This document shows, one piece after another, positions 36,690 through 45,627 of a stretch of DNA of 64,000 bases. Every line of letters starts with the position of its first letter. Within the stretch, counting starts at the first letter, position 1. The notes beneath the pieces were generated by a model. The model was not told the origin of the DNA. It ran no database searches and worked only from the letters and a program-made list of their open reading frames with translations. The position numbers and the translations under genes were made by a program. Origin of the DNA: Bdellovibrio sp. qaytius (GTDB lineage: Bacteria > Bdellovibrionota > Bdellovibrionia > Bdellovibrionales > Bdellovibrionaceae); assembly GCA_004011035.1 (NCBI GenBank), contig CP025734.1, positions 1,696,001 through 1,760,000 of the forward strand, written 5' to 3'.

Positions 36690-36815
36690 ATTTAGTTGAC
36701 CGTCCTGATCAACTCCGCGAGGCCCTTTGTCTGTAGCTTTAAGTTAACTCTGACATACTGTCAGAGCACTACATCTAGTGGTGCGAATACCAGCCCCATC
36801 CTATGGGCCGTGTTT
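36690..36815 (-). ncRNA. Candidate structured leader RNA upstream of nrdA
   Basis: Three strong stems fall in 90 bases: an 8-bp stem AGTTGATC/GGTCAACT (36694-36714, one G-U), a perfect 8-bp stem CTCTGACA/TGTCAGAG (36748-36766) and a directly abutting CACTA/TAGTG hairpin (36767-36780). A distal pair GGCCC/GGGCC (36721-36725 with 36805-36809) can close the last two; the same GGCCC can pair locally with GGGGC instead. Motifs of known riboswitches (cobalamin, c-di-GMP, SAM) were not recognised. Strand assumed from nrdA. Confidence 0.35.
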
Positions 36816-36830
36816 GTTCTTAAAATAATG

Positions 36831-36852
36831 TTGTTTGAAATTAATCAAACAA
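36831..36852 (-). promoter_or_regulatory. Operator-like dyad upstream of nrdA
   Basis: TTGTTTGA and TCAAACAA are perfect complements separated by AATTAA. The dyad sits where promoter elements would lie for a transcript starting near 36815 (TATTTT at 36822-36827 on the minus strand). It does not match the NrdR-box consensus. The rest of the 36589-37046 gap, 36900-37046, shows no gene and no clear element. Confidence 0.4.
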
Positions 36853-37046
36853 GCAAACATTTTTCTTATCTTTTTTAAATTATTTCCAAAGGTCCTGCTT
36901 TAACTATGAGCATACGCAATGCGATAAATGAATTAAATTAAAACCTTGGTCTGGTCGTTTTCTCTCTCGAGAAATCGTGTCAATCGCAAAATTTCAGATA
37001 TTTTTGGGAGGTTGTGTAACGATAAAATTTAAGATTCTGACATGAT

Positions 37047-38039
37047 TTAAATTCGTTCAACCCGCATCCGCATATTTTCAAATAAAATGTTGTCAGATTC
37101 AATCTGATTACTCAAAAGGCAACCCTGATAGATTTTAGACTCACGAAATCGGTCAATAATGTACTGATGTGTCCCCATTTTGTCCGATGTCCATTTGGGA
37201 GCGATCAATTCATCCCAACGAGAAGCAAAAGCAGCTAATCGATGAACCGCAATGCGCGGGTGAAGGTACGACATAAATAATTTCACGCGTTCAGTGTACT
37301 GTTCGCGTTCAATCGGCGTGAAATTCCCAGCAGCATGCCATTTCGCAAGCTCAGTGTTTGTTAACACGTGTAAATTATGAAGCTTTACGTTCGTGATCGG
37401 TAGGTCATTACAGATTAAAGCTTGCTGTTTGATTTCATCTTCAGTTTCATTCGGAGAACCAATAATTAAATGAATCCCTAAATCAACCGCAGTTGTTTTT
37501 GAAATCTTATCAATGGCTTTCAGTGAGTCTGCGGCGGTGTGCCCACGTTGCATGAACTCTAAATGCGGATCAAAAAAACTTTGAACACCTAATTCGACAG
37601 CCACAAAAGATTTTTGGTAATACTCTTGCCACAAATTAAGAACGGCCGGAGACAGGCAATCTGGGCGGGTGCCCACAACAAAGCCTTTAACGAACGGGTA
37701 TGATAAAGCTGTGTCGAAATTTTCTCGCAAAGCTGAAACTTTAGTAAAAGTGTTCGTGTAGGCCTGAAAATAAACTAAGAATTTTTTAGAATTATACTCT
37801 TCGCCGATTTGAACTTGGTATTTTTCAATCTGTTCGCGAAGGCCCATGGTAAAAGACTCTTCACGCGCGGCTGATCCCCAGACATCACAAAAGCTGCAGG
37901 TTTTCATGCCTTTTAAGCCCATACGATTAGGGCAGTCATCAACGACAGTCACAGGTATCTTGTAAACCTTCTCTCCGAAGATTCTTTTGTAGTGCTCAGC
38001 AATACTGTGATAGGGTAATCCCCGCCAGCCTTTTTCCAT
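37047..38039 (-). CDS. TIGR01212-type radical SAM protein (YhcC-like)
   Basis: This radical-SAM enzyme resembles the YhcC/TIGR01212 family (about 300-330 aa). The N-terminus has the family's variant cluster DCPNRMGLKGMKTCSFCDVWG, which should hold the 4Fe-4S site. YFQAYTNTFTKV and GTRPDCLSPAVLNL follow at family positions (quoted in parts). YhcC relatives pair with the ArcB gene region in enterobacteria but have no proven reaction. It is divergent from the MnmC-like gene, 12 bases apart, so they share a very compact promoter region. Confidence 0.88.
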   Translation of the reverse strand: MEKGWRGLPYHSIAEHYKRIFGEKVYKIPVTVVDDCPNRMGLKGMKTCSFCDVWGSAAREESFTMGLREQIEKYQVQIGEEYNSKKFLVYFQAYTNTFTKVSALRENFDTALSYPFVKGFVVGTRPDCLSPAVLNLWQEYYQKSFVAVELGVQSFFDPHLEFMQRGHTAADSLKAIDKISKTTAVDLGIHLIIGSPNETEDEIKQQALICNDLPITNVKLHNLHVLTNTELAKWHAAGNFTPIEREQYTERVKLFMSYLHPRIAVHRLAAFASRWDELIAPKWTSDKMGTHQYIIDRFRESKIYQGCLLSNQIESDNILFENMRMRVERI

Positions 38040-38051
38040 AGGGGATGTATA

Positions 38052-38798
38052 GTGGATCTAAAATCTTTTGTCATTGAATTAACAGGTGATGGAAGTCCTA
38101 CATTACGACTTAAAAACGCAAATTCACTGTATCCAGACAAAAAGCCCGAATCCATGCATCATTCTGGCGGAGCGGCCGCCGAAACTCTGTATATCTACGC
38201 TGAACCGTTTAAAAACACCTTATCAGTGGCACATAAGCTGAATAAAAAAGATCTCTCTCTTGGCGTTGTCGGCCTTGGCTTAGGGTACATCGAATTAGTC
38301 ATCTTAGAAAATCTGAATGCAAATTCTGCCATATCTGCAGATTTAACAAGTTTTGAAAAAGAACAAGAGTTAGTTGAGAGTTTTACTTCATGGATTCAAA
38401 GCTTAAAAAATGAAACCTATGATTTAATCTGTGAAAAGTTAGGCGTAAGTAAAAGAAATGCCTTAGAAAAGTTAAAAACACTTAACTGGGATATTCAGGG
38501 CGAATTAACAGCGCAAACTCAAATCAAACACCCATTTAACTTTGTGGCCTACGATGCTTTTAGCCAGATGACCGACGGCCCCTTGTGGACAGATGAATTT
38601 CTAGATTTTTTTCTAACTGATTTGTGCGCCAGCGATTGTGTGTTTGCGACCTATGCTTGCACAGGCCTACTTAAGCGCGCACTGATTCGAAATAACTTTG
38701 TTTTTATTAAACGCCGTGGCTTTAACGAAAAGCGCGATGCCACGTTAGCTTTACGCGGAGACTTTACGTCTCATCAACATCTTTTCCAAAACGTTTAA
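38052..38798 (+). CDS. MnmC-like methyltransferase (Methyltransf_30)
   Basis: The 248-residue SAM-dependent methyltransferase belongs to the DUF752/Methyltransf_30 family seen as the N-terminal domain of MnmC. Family blocks are TGDGSPTLR, ESMHHSGGAAAETLYIY, VVGLGLGYIE as SAM-binding loop, YDAFSQMTDGPLWTDEFL, and KRRGFNEKRDATLA. By homology it may methylate the wobble-uridine side chain of tRNA; the MnmC FAD-oxidase domain is absent, so this single-domain form could differ. GTG start at 38052 with AGGGG upstream. Its 3' end overlaps the convergent PilZ gene by 35 bases. Confidence 0.82.
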   Translation: MDLKSFVIELTGDGSPTLRLKNANSLYPDKKPESMHHSGGAAAETLYIYAEPFKNTLSVAHKLNKKDLSLGVVGLGLGYIELVILENLNANSAISADLTSFEKEQELVESFTSWIQSLKNETYDLICEKLGVSKRNALEKLKTLNWDIQGELTAQTQIKHPFNFVAYDAFSQMTDGPLWTDEFLDFFLTDLCASDCVFATYACTGLLKRALIRNNFVFIKRRGFNEKRDATLALRGDFTSHQHLFQNV

Positions 38799-39591
38799 TA
38801 TAATCCATAACTAGCGCTTGCATCTCGTCGCTTAATTTTACAAATTTTAAACCCACATAACCATCAAGGCCTGAGTAAGTCACTTCAGCCGTTAGTGTTA
38901 ACGGAGAATAAAAATGCGGGCTGGCTAATTGCCCTTGGATAGTTTCACCTAATTTTAATTCGAAATTATCAGTCACGCCCATGCCGGCATGGCTGATTGT
39001 GATGACGCGAGAATTTATTTTTGCACCTGTGTTTATGATGACTCCGCTAAATTGCGCTAAGATAGGAACACGTTGGTTTTCTCGGCGTGAGATACCTAAA
39101 CGTTGAACAATTTCTGGCACTGAATAGATCTCTTTCCAAATTTTATCTTTTTTATCAAAGATTAAAATTTTCGACACATCTTCTTGCTTAGCGGTGAAGG
39201 TCGTCAGTTCTTCTTTTGTCATTTCGCCTTTATCGACTAAATCATATTGTACACGAAACTTTTCAACGATGTGAGATTTAATATCTTCAAGCACATCAGC
39301 TTTTGAGACACGACCTGGTTTTTCAAAAATATTTTTTTGAGGCGTTGGAGGAGGGGAAGAAGCTTCAGTCGATGAAGCCATTTGTGCAGATGCATTGGCT
39401 TGGTTAAAATTTTGCGATCCAGCGCTGGATTCAGGATTCCATTTATCAGCGCGAATCCATTCAGAGTGTCCTCTTGACCATAAAAAAGTTGTTTGCATTT
39501 GGTCGCTGAAATTATTCATCTGATCTTTAATTTCTTCAGTCGAAAAAGGCCCTTTGATAGAGTTATTATTGTTAACGAACCATTTAGTCAT
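38764..39591 (-). CDS. GYF-like plus PilZ domain protein, probable c-di-GMP effector
   Basis: This is a two-domain cytoplasmic protein. Residues 1-55 resemble a GYF_2-type module (WFVNNNNSIKGPFSTEEIKD ... TFLWSRGHSEWIRAD). Residues 165-270 form a PilZ domain: RRENQRVPILAQ supplies the arginine pair and ITISHAGMGV the S..G turn, with a threonine in place of the usual Asp/Asn. It should bind c-di-GMP and signal through the GYF-like module. Start overlaps the patatin stop by eight bases with GAGGAA ahead, so it is translationally coupled to that gene. Confidence 0.8.
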   Translation of the reverse strand: MTKWFVNNNNSIKGPFSTEEIKDQMNNFSDQMQTTFLWSRGHSEWIRADKWNPESSAGSQNFNQANASAQMASSTEASSPPPTPQKNIFEKPGRVSKADVLEDIKSHIVEKFRVQYDLVDKGEMTKEELTTFTAKQEDVSKILIFDKKDKIWKEIYSVPEIVQRLGISRRENQRVPILAQFSGVIINTGAKINSRVITISHAGMGVTDNFELKLGETIQGQLASPHFYSPLTLTAEVTYSGLDGYVGLKFVKLSDEMQALVMDYIKRFGKDVDET

Positions 39592-40729
39592 GAACTTCCT
39601 CGTTTAAGAAATTTAAAATCTCATTTTTTTGTCTTAAGCAATCGCTGTGCCCCATGGTGATTAAGCTTTTACAAAAATCAGCATCAAATAAAAGATAGCT
39701 TAGTAATTCGCTCGCTTCATTCAAATCACCAAAAGCATTAATCGTCATACGTAAAATACGCGGCACATGGTGCGCTTTAAGACGCGCAATTTCACCGATA
39801 TCTTGACTTGGCGAAATGCAAATGGCCGGAATTCTTTTAAGCTTAGTGGCTTTAAAATTCGAGTTGCTGGCGATGGCTTCATCGTGAAGTTCATTTAATC
39901 TTTGAATGCGTTGAACATCTTGTTCAACAGAATCAAGCATCACCGCATTTAAAAGTGTATTTAAAATACGAACCATAGAAGCTTCATGAATTTCTTTAGA
40001 GTCTTCTCTTAAAGGCGTATCAGAGTTTGTCGATCTAACCCCAATCACTAATAATTTATTAGCGCCCATGCGAATCGAAGGGCTGCACGGTGTGCTGTTG
40101 CGAACGCAACCATCGCCATAAGGCTCACCATTAAGCTGAATAGGCGGAAACAACATCGGAATCGCTGATGAAGCTAAAATGTGATCTGACTTCATTTGGG
40201 TGTGAACGGCGCGTCTGCGCACTTCTTTCCATTTCAGCATAGTTTCATTTACGCGCGAGGCCGTTTGAATAAAACTCACAGCGCTATTTCTAGAGTAGTT
40301 ATTCGCCGTGATAATGACCGAATCAAATAATCCTTTTTCAAGATTAGGTTGAATTAAAGAAAAATCACAATTTTTTTCAATCAGGTTTTTTAATGGAGCC
40401 GTGTCGAGTAAAGAATTAAATTTCTTTTGGGTACCTAAAAAAGATCCAAGACCAAAAGTATTCATCGACAAGATATCAGCTTTAAACACTTGATCAGTTT
40501 TAATGTTGGTCCAAATTTTTATAAGATCATTCACAGCCGAGTGAAAATCTTCAGTTGTTGAAGCTAATTTAGCTGTGTTAATTGCACCAGCACTTGTGCC
40601 AGATAAAATACGAAAAGGGGGCTTAATTTTTTCTTTTTTTAAAATTTCTGAAAGTCCTTGAAGAACTCCGACTTGGTAAGCACCGCGGGCTCCGCCACCT
40701 GATAAAACTAAGGCTGTGTTGTTACTCAT
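39584..40729 (-). CDS. Patatin-like phospholipase
   Basis: This 381-residue Ser/Asp-dyad lipid acyl hydrolase shows the oxyanion motif GGGARGAYQVG at 11-21, nucleophile Ser46 in SGTSAGAI and the Asp in YGDGCVRN. There is no signal peptide, so it would act inside the cell or be secreted by a specialised route. Bacterial patatins can degrade host or prey membranes or turn over the cell's own phospholipids. The PilZ gene follows with an 8-base overlap, suggesting c-di-GMP-linked control of its product. A substrate cannot be assigned. Confidence 0.88.
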   Translation of the reverse strand: MSNNTALVLSGGGARGAYQVGVLQGLSEILKKEKIKPPFRILSGTSAGAINTAKLASTTEDFHSAVNDLIKIWTNIKTDQVFKADILSMNTFGLGSFLGTQKKFNSLLDTAPLKNLIEKNCDFSLIQPNLEKGLFDSVIITANNYSRNSAVSFIQTASRVNETMLKWKEVRRRAVHTQMKSDHILASSAIPMLFPPIQLNGEPYGDGCVRNSTPCSPSIRMGANKLLVIGVRSTNSDTPLREDSKEIHEASMVRILNTLLNAVMLDSVEQDVQRIQRLNELHDEAIASNSNFKATKLKRIPAICISPSQDIGEIARLKAHHVPRILRMTINAFGDLNEASELLSYLLFDADFCKSLITMGHSDCLRQKNEILNFLNEEVHD

Positions 40730-40941
40730 ATAGCATTAGTGTGCGCGAGGCTTAGATTAAAGTCAGTAGAGCTATAGGGTGACTAGACTTCCGACCCGTA
40801 TGCCTAAGGATGTCACTGTCTCATTATCAGACGTAAAAATCGTCGTATTTGCATCAGCCTGATACAGAAAATGTCTCATTTTTAGAGGGTTTGCTGGCAT
40901 CTTTGTTGTATCTACATCAAGTAATGAAAAAGCGAGGTTTT

Positions 40942-41493
40942 ATGAAAAACTTAAACGTAAACAAAACTGTATTATTTATTTTATTAGCAAGCTTTGCTTT
41001 TTCAGGTTTGTCTTGCGCAAAAAAACAATCAAAAATTCGCGGCGCAAAAACAACTCAGCAAGTGTTAAATCCGCAAGTCACAGCAAACTCAATCCAGGCG
41101 GGCGATACGCAAGATATTAGCTATATGTTAAAATCAGTTTCAGTTCCTGAGCAAAACGATGATGGATCAAGTTCAGTGACTTCTGAAATTTTAAGTCGTC
41201 AAAGTACTTATATTCCGTTCAATACAACTCACAAACTAAACGAAGATGCGTATGGTGTTTATGACGACGCTTCTCAAGGCACTAAATTAGATATTCGCTC
41301 GCGTTGCCTTGGTGCAGAGTGCGCTAAATATGTTATTTTAATCACTGTGGTTAAGAATGGATATGCTTATCACCAGATGGCTGCCATCTCTAATAAAGAC
41401 GATGATTTTTTCTGGGTCGAACAACGAAATTATAAAGTGGTAACAATGTTTAAAAGTGTTGATGAAGTCTTAGCGCAGTACCCTAACTTATAG
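40942..41493 (+). CDS. Uncharacterised lipoprotein
   Basis: The ATG at 40942 has GAGG upstream and gives MKNLNVNKTVLFILLASFAF, lipobox FSGLSC and a 160-residue mature part. A longer frame from 40849 has no ribosome site and would bury the signal. The mature region has a Lys/Arg-rich start (KKQSKIRGAK), then a compact alpha/beta body with two Cys in RSRCLGAECAKYV that may form a disulfide. No known family. Single gene, with 46 bases to dedA. Confidence 0.65.
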   Translation: MKNLNVNKTVLFILLASFAFSGLSCAKKQSKIRGAKTTQQVLNPQVTANSIQAGDTQDISYMLKSVSVPEQNDDGSSSVTSEILSRQSTYIPFNTTHKLNEDAYGVYDDASQGTKLDIRSRCLGAECAKYVILITVVKNGYAYHQMAAISNKDDDFFWVEQRNYKVVTMFKSVDEVLAQYPNL

Positions 41494-41539
41494 TCTTAAA
41501 TTAATTGTTCTTGGTCTAATAAATCTATAAACTTATGGA

Positions 41540-42187
41540 ATGTCTGAACTCATACATTCCATTTTGCATCTTGATCAAACTCTAAATCTTTGGCTCCAGC
41601 TCTATGGAGCCGGTGTGTATCTGGTTTTATTCTTAATTATTTTTGCAGAGACGGGTTTGGTGGTAACGCCTTTTTTACCTGGAGATTCTTTGTTGTTTGC
41701 AGCGGGTGCGCTGTGTTCGATTAATCCCGTTGAGCTACGTATTGAGTTTATAATTCCACTTCTGATTTTAGCTTCACTTTGCGGAGATAGTTTAAATTAC
41801 TATATGGGTTTCAAGTATGGTCGTAAGTTGTTTGAAACTCAGCACAAATTAAGTTTTCTATTTTCACCCAAGTACTTACAAGCCACTGAAGAGTTCTATG
41901 TTAATAAAGGTTTGTGGGCTGTTTCGATGGCGCGCTTTTTTCCGATCATCAGAACCTTTGCTCCTTTTGTAGCAGGTCTTACAAGAATGCCTTATAAATC
42001 GTTTATTAGAATGTCTATAATAGGATCAATTGCTTGGGTTTGCCTTTTTGCCACCGCTGGATACCTATTTGGTCAGATTCCGTTCGTACAAAAGAACTTC
42101 ACAGCCTTAGTTATGGCGGTTGTTGGGCTGTCATTGGCACCATTTATAGTGGGTGTGATTAAGCGAACATACGTGAAAAGTTTATAA
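41540..42187 (+). CDS. DedA family membrane protein
   Basis: This DedA/SNARE-associated integral-membrane protein has 215 residues and five or six helices. Family signatures are FAETGLVVTPFLPGDSLLF, GDSLNYYMGFKYG and ARFFPIIRTFAPFVAGLTRM (20 or fewer residues each), with the buried acidic and arginine residues expected of the family. DedA proteins flip undecaprenyl phosphate or phosphatidylethanolamine across the inner membrane, so this may recycle lipid carriers. No terminator is evident behind it. Confidence 0.92.
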   Translation: MSELIHSILHLDQTLNLWLQLYGAGVYLVLFLIIFAETGLVVTPFLPGDSLLFAAGALCSINPVELRIEFIIPLLILASLCGDSLNYYMGFKYGRKLFETQHKLSFLFSPKYLQATEEFYVNKGLWAVSMARFFPIIRTFAPFVAGLTRMPYKSFIRMSIIGSIAWVCLFATAGYLFGQIPFVQKNFTALVMAVVGLSLAPFIVGVIKRTYVKSL

Positions 42188-42325
42188 ACTAAGCACAATT
42201 TATGTTTTTTTCACTAAATTAGGGTTGAATTGACTCCAAATGATGGCACTATGTTTGCGATCAGACAGGTCTAAAGGCTTGGTCTTTAAATTTTAGAAAA
42301 CAATAAATACTTAAGGGGGAATTAA

Positions 42326-43363
42326 GTGAAACTAAATATCATCGCGGCATTATTATTATGCGCATCTGTAGCAACGGCTGCATCAGAAACAACAACAACG
42401 GCTACTACTACAACTGCTCCAGCAACAACTGCAGCTCCTGTAAAAAAAGCTAAAAAAGCTAAGAAAAAAGCAGCTAAAAAAGATGGCGCTCAAGTAGCTC
42501 CAGCAGCAGTTGCTCCAGTAGCAGCAGCGGCTACAACTGACGTTGCTCCAGCAACTGCAGCAGCAACGTCTACAGCAGCAGTACCTGCAGCAGCAGCTCC
42601 AACTAAAAAATGGGGTGTAACTTTACTTAACGAAATCGACGGCGACTATGCAGCTGGTAAAGATTTGAAAAATGCTACTTTACCTACAATCAATTACGTA
42701 GGTGCTTCTTACAAAATCACAGCAACTGAAAAAGTTGGCTTACGTCAATATTATACATATGACTACAATCCACACCCAGGAAAAGATTTTGAATCTTCTG
42801 ATATCAAACAATCTTTTACAGTAGCGACTATCACTACTAAAACAAAAGGTATCTTAGGATCTGATGATATCTCTCCAATGTTCTGGTACTACATGCCAGG
42901 TCACGATGCTGAAGTGAATAACTTCAAAAAAGACATGGATAACTTTGCTGGTATCTTACGTGCTGACGTAGAGATCAACTGGACATTAAATCCAAAATGG
43001 TCTGCTTCTTACTACTTAAATCCACGTCAAACTTTAGGTGCTAAAGACGACGAAGCTGGATTTGCAGCAACTACTCGTTTAATCCACTACGCAAACTTAT
43101 ACTACAATGTATCTGATGATACTCAATTGTACGTAAATGCTGGTTTTGACCACAAAATGACTTCTGAAAACTTAACATCAACTTCTGATACATACTTATC
43201 AGCTGCTGGTGCTTCTTTCGGTTTCTTCGGTGGTAAATTAAATATCAATCCAGAAGTTAGCGTTGCAACTCCTTTAAAATCTAAAGGTGCAGCTGCTAAA
43301 TCTCAAGATTTATACAATAAAGAAAACATCGGTTACGCTTTCGTAACTGCAATTTCTTTATAA
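42326..43363 (+). CDS. Abundant-type outer-membrane beta-barrel with Ala/Thr/Lys-rich N-terminus
   Basis: The GTG start has a strong AAGGGGGA ribosome site. After an 18-residue signal peptide (ATA) comes a 75-residue low-complexity part: a Thr/Ala run, then a lysine-rich stretch KKAKKAKKKAAKKDG, then an Ala/Pro/Thr run. The remainder (about 95-345) has alternating aromatic and polar strands typical of an outer-membrane barrel (NEIDGDYAAG, ASYKITATEKVGLRQYYTY) and ends AISL. Codon use is strongly biased (repeated AAA, GCT, ACT, TTA), suggesting high expression. Function is unknown; porin or structural role are guesses. A strong terminator follows. Confidence 0.72.
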   Translation: MKLNIIAALLLCASVATAASETTTTATTTTAPATTAAPVKKAKKAKKKAAKKDGAQVAPAAVAPVAAAATTDVAPATAAATSTAAVPAAAAPTKKWGVTLLNEIDGDYAAGKDLKNATLPTINYVGASYKITATEKVGLRQYYTYDYNPHPGKDFESSDIKQSFTVATITTKTKGILGSDDISPMFWYYMPGHDAEVNNFKKDMDNFAGILRADVEINWTLNPKWSASYYLNPRQTLGAKDDEAGFAATTRLIHYANLYYNVSDDTQLYVNAGFDHKMTSENLTSTSDTYLSAAGASFGFFGGKLNINPEVSVATPLKSKGAAAKSQDLYNKENIGYAFVTAISL

Positions 43364-43390
43364 TCTAATTTTTTAAATTTTAGATAAACG

Positions 43391-43417
43391 AAAAGCCGGT
43401 TGAAAAACCGGCTTTTT
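43391..43417. terminator. Rho-independent terminator
   Basis: AAAAGCCGGTT and AACCGGCTTTT form a perfect 11-bp stem with loop GAAA (43391-43416), followed by a further T. It ends the outer-membrane protein transcript; the stem's A-rich left arm lets it work on the minus strand too. Confidence 0.93.
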
Positions 43418-43435
43418 GCGTTTTAGATATACTCT

Positions 43436-43747
43436 ATGCGCATACGACAAATGGGATTCTCATCTAAGCTTAAAGCCCATAAGCATCTTTTAACTTTAGA
43501 AACTTTAAAATTTATCTCTGAATTTATGGAAGACGGTAACGCCAGGGGCGCGGCTTTGCGAATCGGCATTCCTGAAACCTATGCTGGCAGATACGGCCAG
43601 TGGTTAAAGAAGCATAGCTTTGTAAAGCAATCAATGGAGTCAGAATTAGACGATCGCGATCGATTAAGACTTCGTAAAGCCCTAACTGAAATCGATCGCC
43701 AAATGCAAATCTGTAAAGACATCTTAAATCTAGAAGAGATTGAATAG
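43436..43747 (+). CDS. Small helix-turn-helix-like protein, terminase-small-subunit-like
   Basis: This 103-residue, highly charged, all-helical protein has the central segment EDGNARGAALRIGIPETYAG, which resembles the helix-turn-helix of phage terminase small subunits (NAT.AA.RAGY type). The C-terminal third is likely coiled coil (DDRDRLRLRKALTEIDRQMQ). No other phage gene is near, so it may be a domesticated DNA-binding protein or a chance resemblance. Starts at 43436 or 43451 are both possible. It is convergent with the M23 peptidase gene, ten bases apart. Confidence 0.5.
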   Translation: MRIRQMGFSSKLKAHKHLLTLETLKFISEFMEDGNARGAALRIGIPETYAGRYGQWLKKHSFVKQSMESELDDRDRLRLRKALTEIDRQMQICKDILNLEEIE

Positions 43748-43757
43748 CGCGGAAGTT

Positions 43758-44366
43758 CTAATACTCTTCGGCGCCGTTATCTACGTCATTAGTTAAAGCT
43801 TCACCTGCTGGCAGGTAAGGGAGCGGATCAATCGGTCCATCAGCTTTTCTAATTTCAAAATGCAGATGCGGTCCAGAAGATCTTCCTGTGTTGCCTAGGG
43901 CGCCAATCACATCGCCTTGTTTTACGCGCTGGCCTTCGTACACGATGATTTTATCTAAGTGACCGTACAGCGTTGCCCAGCCATCTTTTTCGATCATGAT
44001 CATTTTGCCGTAGCCTTTAAATTCTTTACCCGTATAGATCACCATGCCATCGTGCGAGGCCATAACAGCTGTTCCGCGCGCGGCTGCTAAATCAATCCCT
44101 TTGTGTGGGCGTTTACGCTTGCGTGTGATCTTAGGTAAAAAACCGCGCGACATGCGCGCTTCAACCACGGGCCAGTCAAAGAAAGGTTTTTCTTTTAAAT
44201 GTGCGGCTTTACTTTTTTTAAATGAATTTGTGCCTTTATCAATTTCGACTTTGACGTCGTCGTTAGCAGCTACTTCATGTTTAACTGGCGTACTTGTACA
44301 GCCTGTTTCTAATAGAATAACTAGAGTTGTGATTGATAGAATTAATAAATTGGAAAACTTTTGCAT
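43758..44366 (-). CDS. M23-family peptidoglycan endopeptidase, lipoprotein
   Basis: The ATG at 44366 gives a lipoprotein signal with lipobox LLETGC (Cys23). A charged linker precedes an M23/LytM domain (about 60-190). Metal ligands are complete: His88 and Asp92 in HKGIDLAA, His136 in YGHLD, and His167/His169 in GPHLHFE. It should cleave peptide cross-bridges. The start lies inside the 3' end of glyA (25-base overlap), so it is translated from the same transcript. A longer frame from 44441 has no ribosome site and reads deeper into glyA. Confidence 0.9.
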   Translation of the reverse strand: MQKFSNLLILSITTLVILLETGCTSTPVKHEVAANDDVKVEIDKGTNSFKKSKAAHLKEKPFFDWPVVEARMSRGFLPKITRKRKRPHKGIDLAAARGTAVMASHDGMVIYTGKEFKGYGKMIMIEKDGWATLYGHLDKIIVYEGQRVKQGDVIGALGNTGRSSGPHLHFEIRKADGPIDPLPYLPAGEALTNDVDNGAEEY

Positions 44367-45598
44367 AGTTCTTTCACTTGGTTGTGTATTCTTTGATGTA
44401 AATCTGTGTTTTCTGGATTTTTTAAAACTTGAGAAATCCAACCAGCGATTGTTTTCATCTCTGATTCTTTCATTCCACGCGTTGTTAGTGCAGGTGTTCC
44501 GATGCGGATCCCACTTGTTACAAACGGAGAACGTGTTTCGTTGGGAACAGTGTTTTTATTCACAGTGATGCCGGCTAAATCTAAAATACCTTCAGCTACT
44601 TTGCCAGTCACCGTATCAGCGACTTGTGATTGTTTTAAATCAACTAAGATTAAGTGATTGTCAGTTCCGCCGGTGACAAGATTGAAACCTTGAGATTTCA
44701 TTTCTTCAGCTAGAACTCTTGCATTTTTGATCACGTGATCAATGTAGGTTTTAAATTCAGGTTGAAGTGCTTCGCCGAACGCGACAGCTTTAGCGGCAAT
44801 CACGTGTTCTAATGGACCACCTTGAATGCCTGGAAAAATTCTTGAATTTAATGTTTTAGCTTTTTCTTCAGAGTTTGTAAGAATCAAACCCCCACGAGGG
44901 CCGCGTAATGTTTTATGCGTTGTTGAAGTTACAAAGTCTGCAAACTCAACAGGGGATTGATGATGACCGCTGGCAACCAATCCTGCGAAGTGAGCCATAT
45001 CAACTAATAAATCAGCGCCAACTTCAGTCGCGATCTCGCGAAATTTAGCAAAATCTAAATGACGAGAATACGCTGAGTAGCCTGCGATAATCATTTTTGG
45101 TTTTACTTCACGAGCTGTTGCGCGAATGGTGTCGTAATTAATTAGTCCAGTTGTTGGATCAAGTTTGTAACTAGCTGCCTTAAATAACATACCCGAAAAA
45201 TTAACTGGTGATCCGTGAGTTAAATGCCCACCGTGAGATAAATCCATTCCTAAGATTGTGTCGCCCGCTTTACAGGCTGCTAAGTACACAGCCATATTAG
45301 CTTGTGATCCAGCATGGGGTTGAACGTTGGCAAATTTTGATCCGAAAAGTTTTTTAGCGCGCTCAATGGCGATGGTTTCAACGCCATCAACGAACTGGCA
45401 ACCGCCGTAATAACGTTTTCCTGGATAACCTTCAGCGTACTTGTTAGTCAGAATTGATCCTTGAGCTTTCATAACTTGCGGAGATGTATAATTTTCTGAA
45501 GCAATCATCTCTAAACCAAATTTTTGGCGCTCTGATTCTTGCTCGATTAAGTTAAAAACTTCTGAATCGTTAAAATTAGGAAAAACGTTTGTGCTCAT
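44342..45598 (-). CDS. glyA: Serine hydroxymethyltransferase
   Basis: GlyA is the PLP enzyme that interconverts serine and glycine and feeds one-carbon units to folate. Signatures are [16 protein letters not shown], the PLP lysine in [13 protein letters not shown], and [14 protein letters not shown] near the C-terminus. Length (418) is standard. It lies downstream of rpiB and upstream of an M23 peptidase gene that begins within it. A GAGG site sits 11-14 bases ahead of the ATG. Gene order rpiB-glyA after the fab cluster is common in delta-type proteobacteria. Confidence 0.97.
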   Translation of the reverse strand: MSTNVFPNFNDSEVFNLIEQESERQKFGLEMIASENYTSPQVMKAQGSILTNKYAEGYPGKRYYGGCQFVDGVETIAIERAKKLFGSKFANVQPHAGSQANMAVYLAACKAGDTILGMDLSHGGHLTHGSPVNFSGMLFKAASYKLDPTTGLINYDTIRATAREVKPKMIIAGYSAYSRHLDFAKFREIATEVGADLLVDMAHFAGLVASGHHQSPVEFADFVTSTTHKTLRGPRGGLILTNSEEKAKTLNSRIFPGIQGGPLEHVIAAKAVAFGEALQPEFKTYIDHVIKNARVLAEEMKSQGFNLVTGGTDNHLILVDLKQSQVADTVTGKVAEGILDLAGITVNKNTVPNETRSPFVTSGIRIGTPALTTRGMKESEMKTIAGWISQVLKNPENTDLHQRIHNQVKELCKSFPIY

Positions 45599-45627
45599 TA
45601 GGAGTGACCTCGAAAGTATTTTTTGTA

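Noticed and set aside
36694-36815. Possible tRNA on the plus strand (GGTGCGAATACC resembles a T arm)
   Set aside because: The stem gives a 6-base loop and no 7-bp acceptor or proper anticodon loop (no T33) can be drawn.
43436-43747. Start of a prophage
   Set aside because: Only one gene resembles a phage terminase subunit and neighbours are housekeeping, so no prophage is supported.
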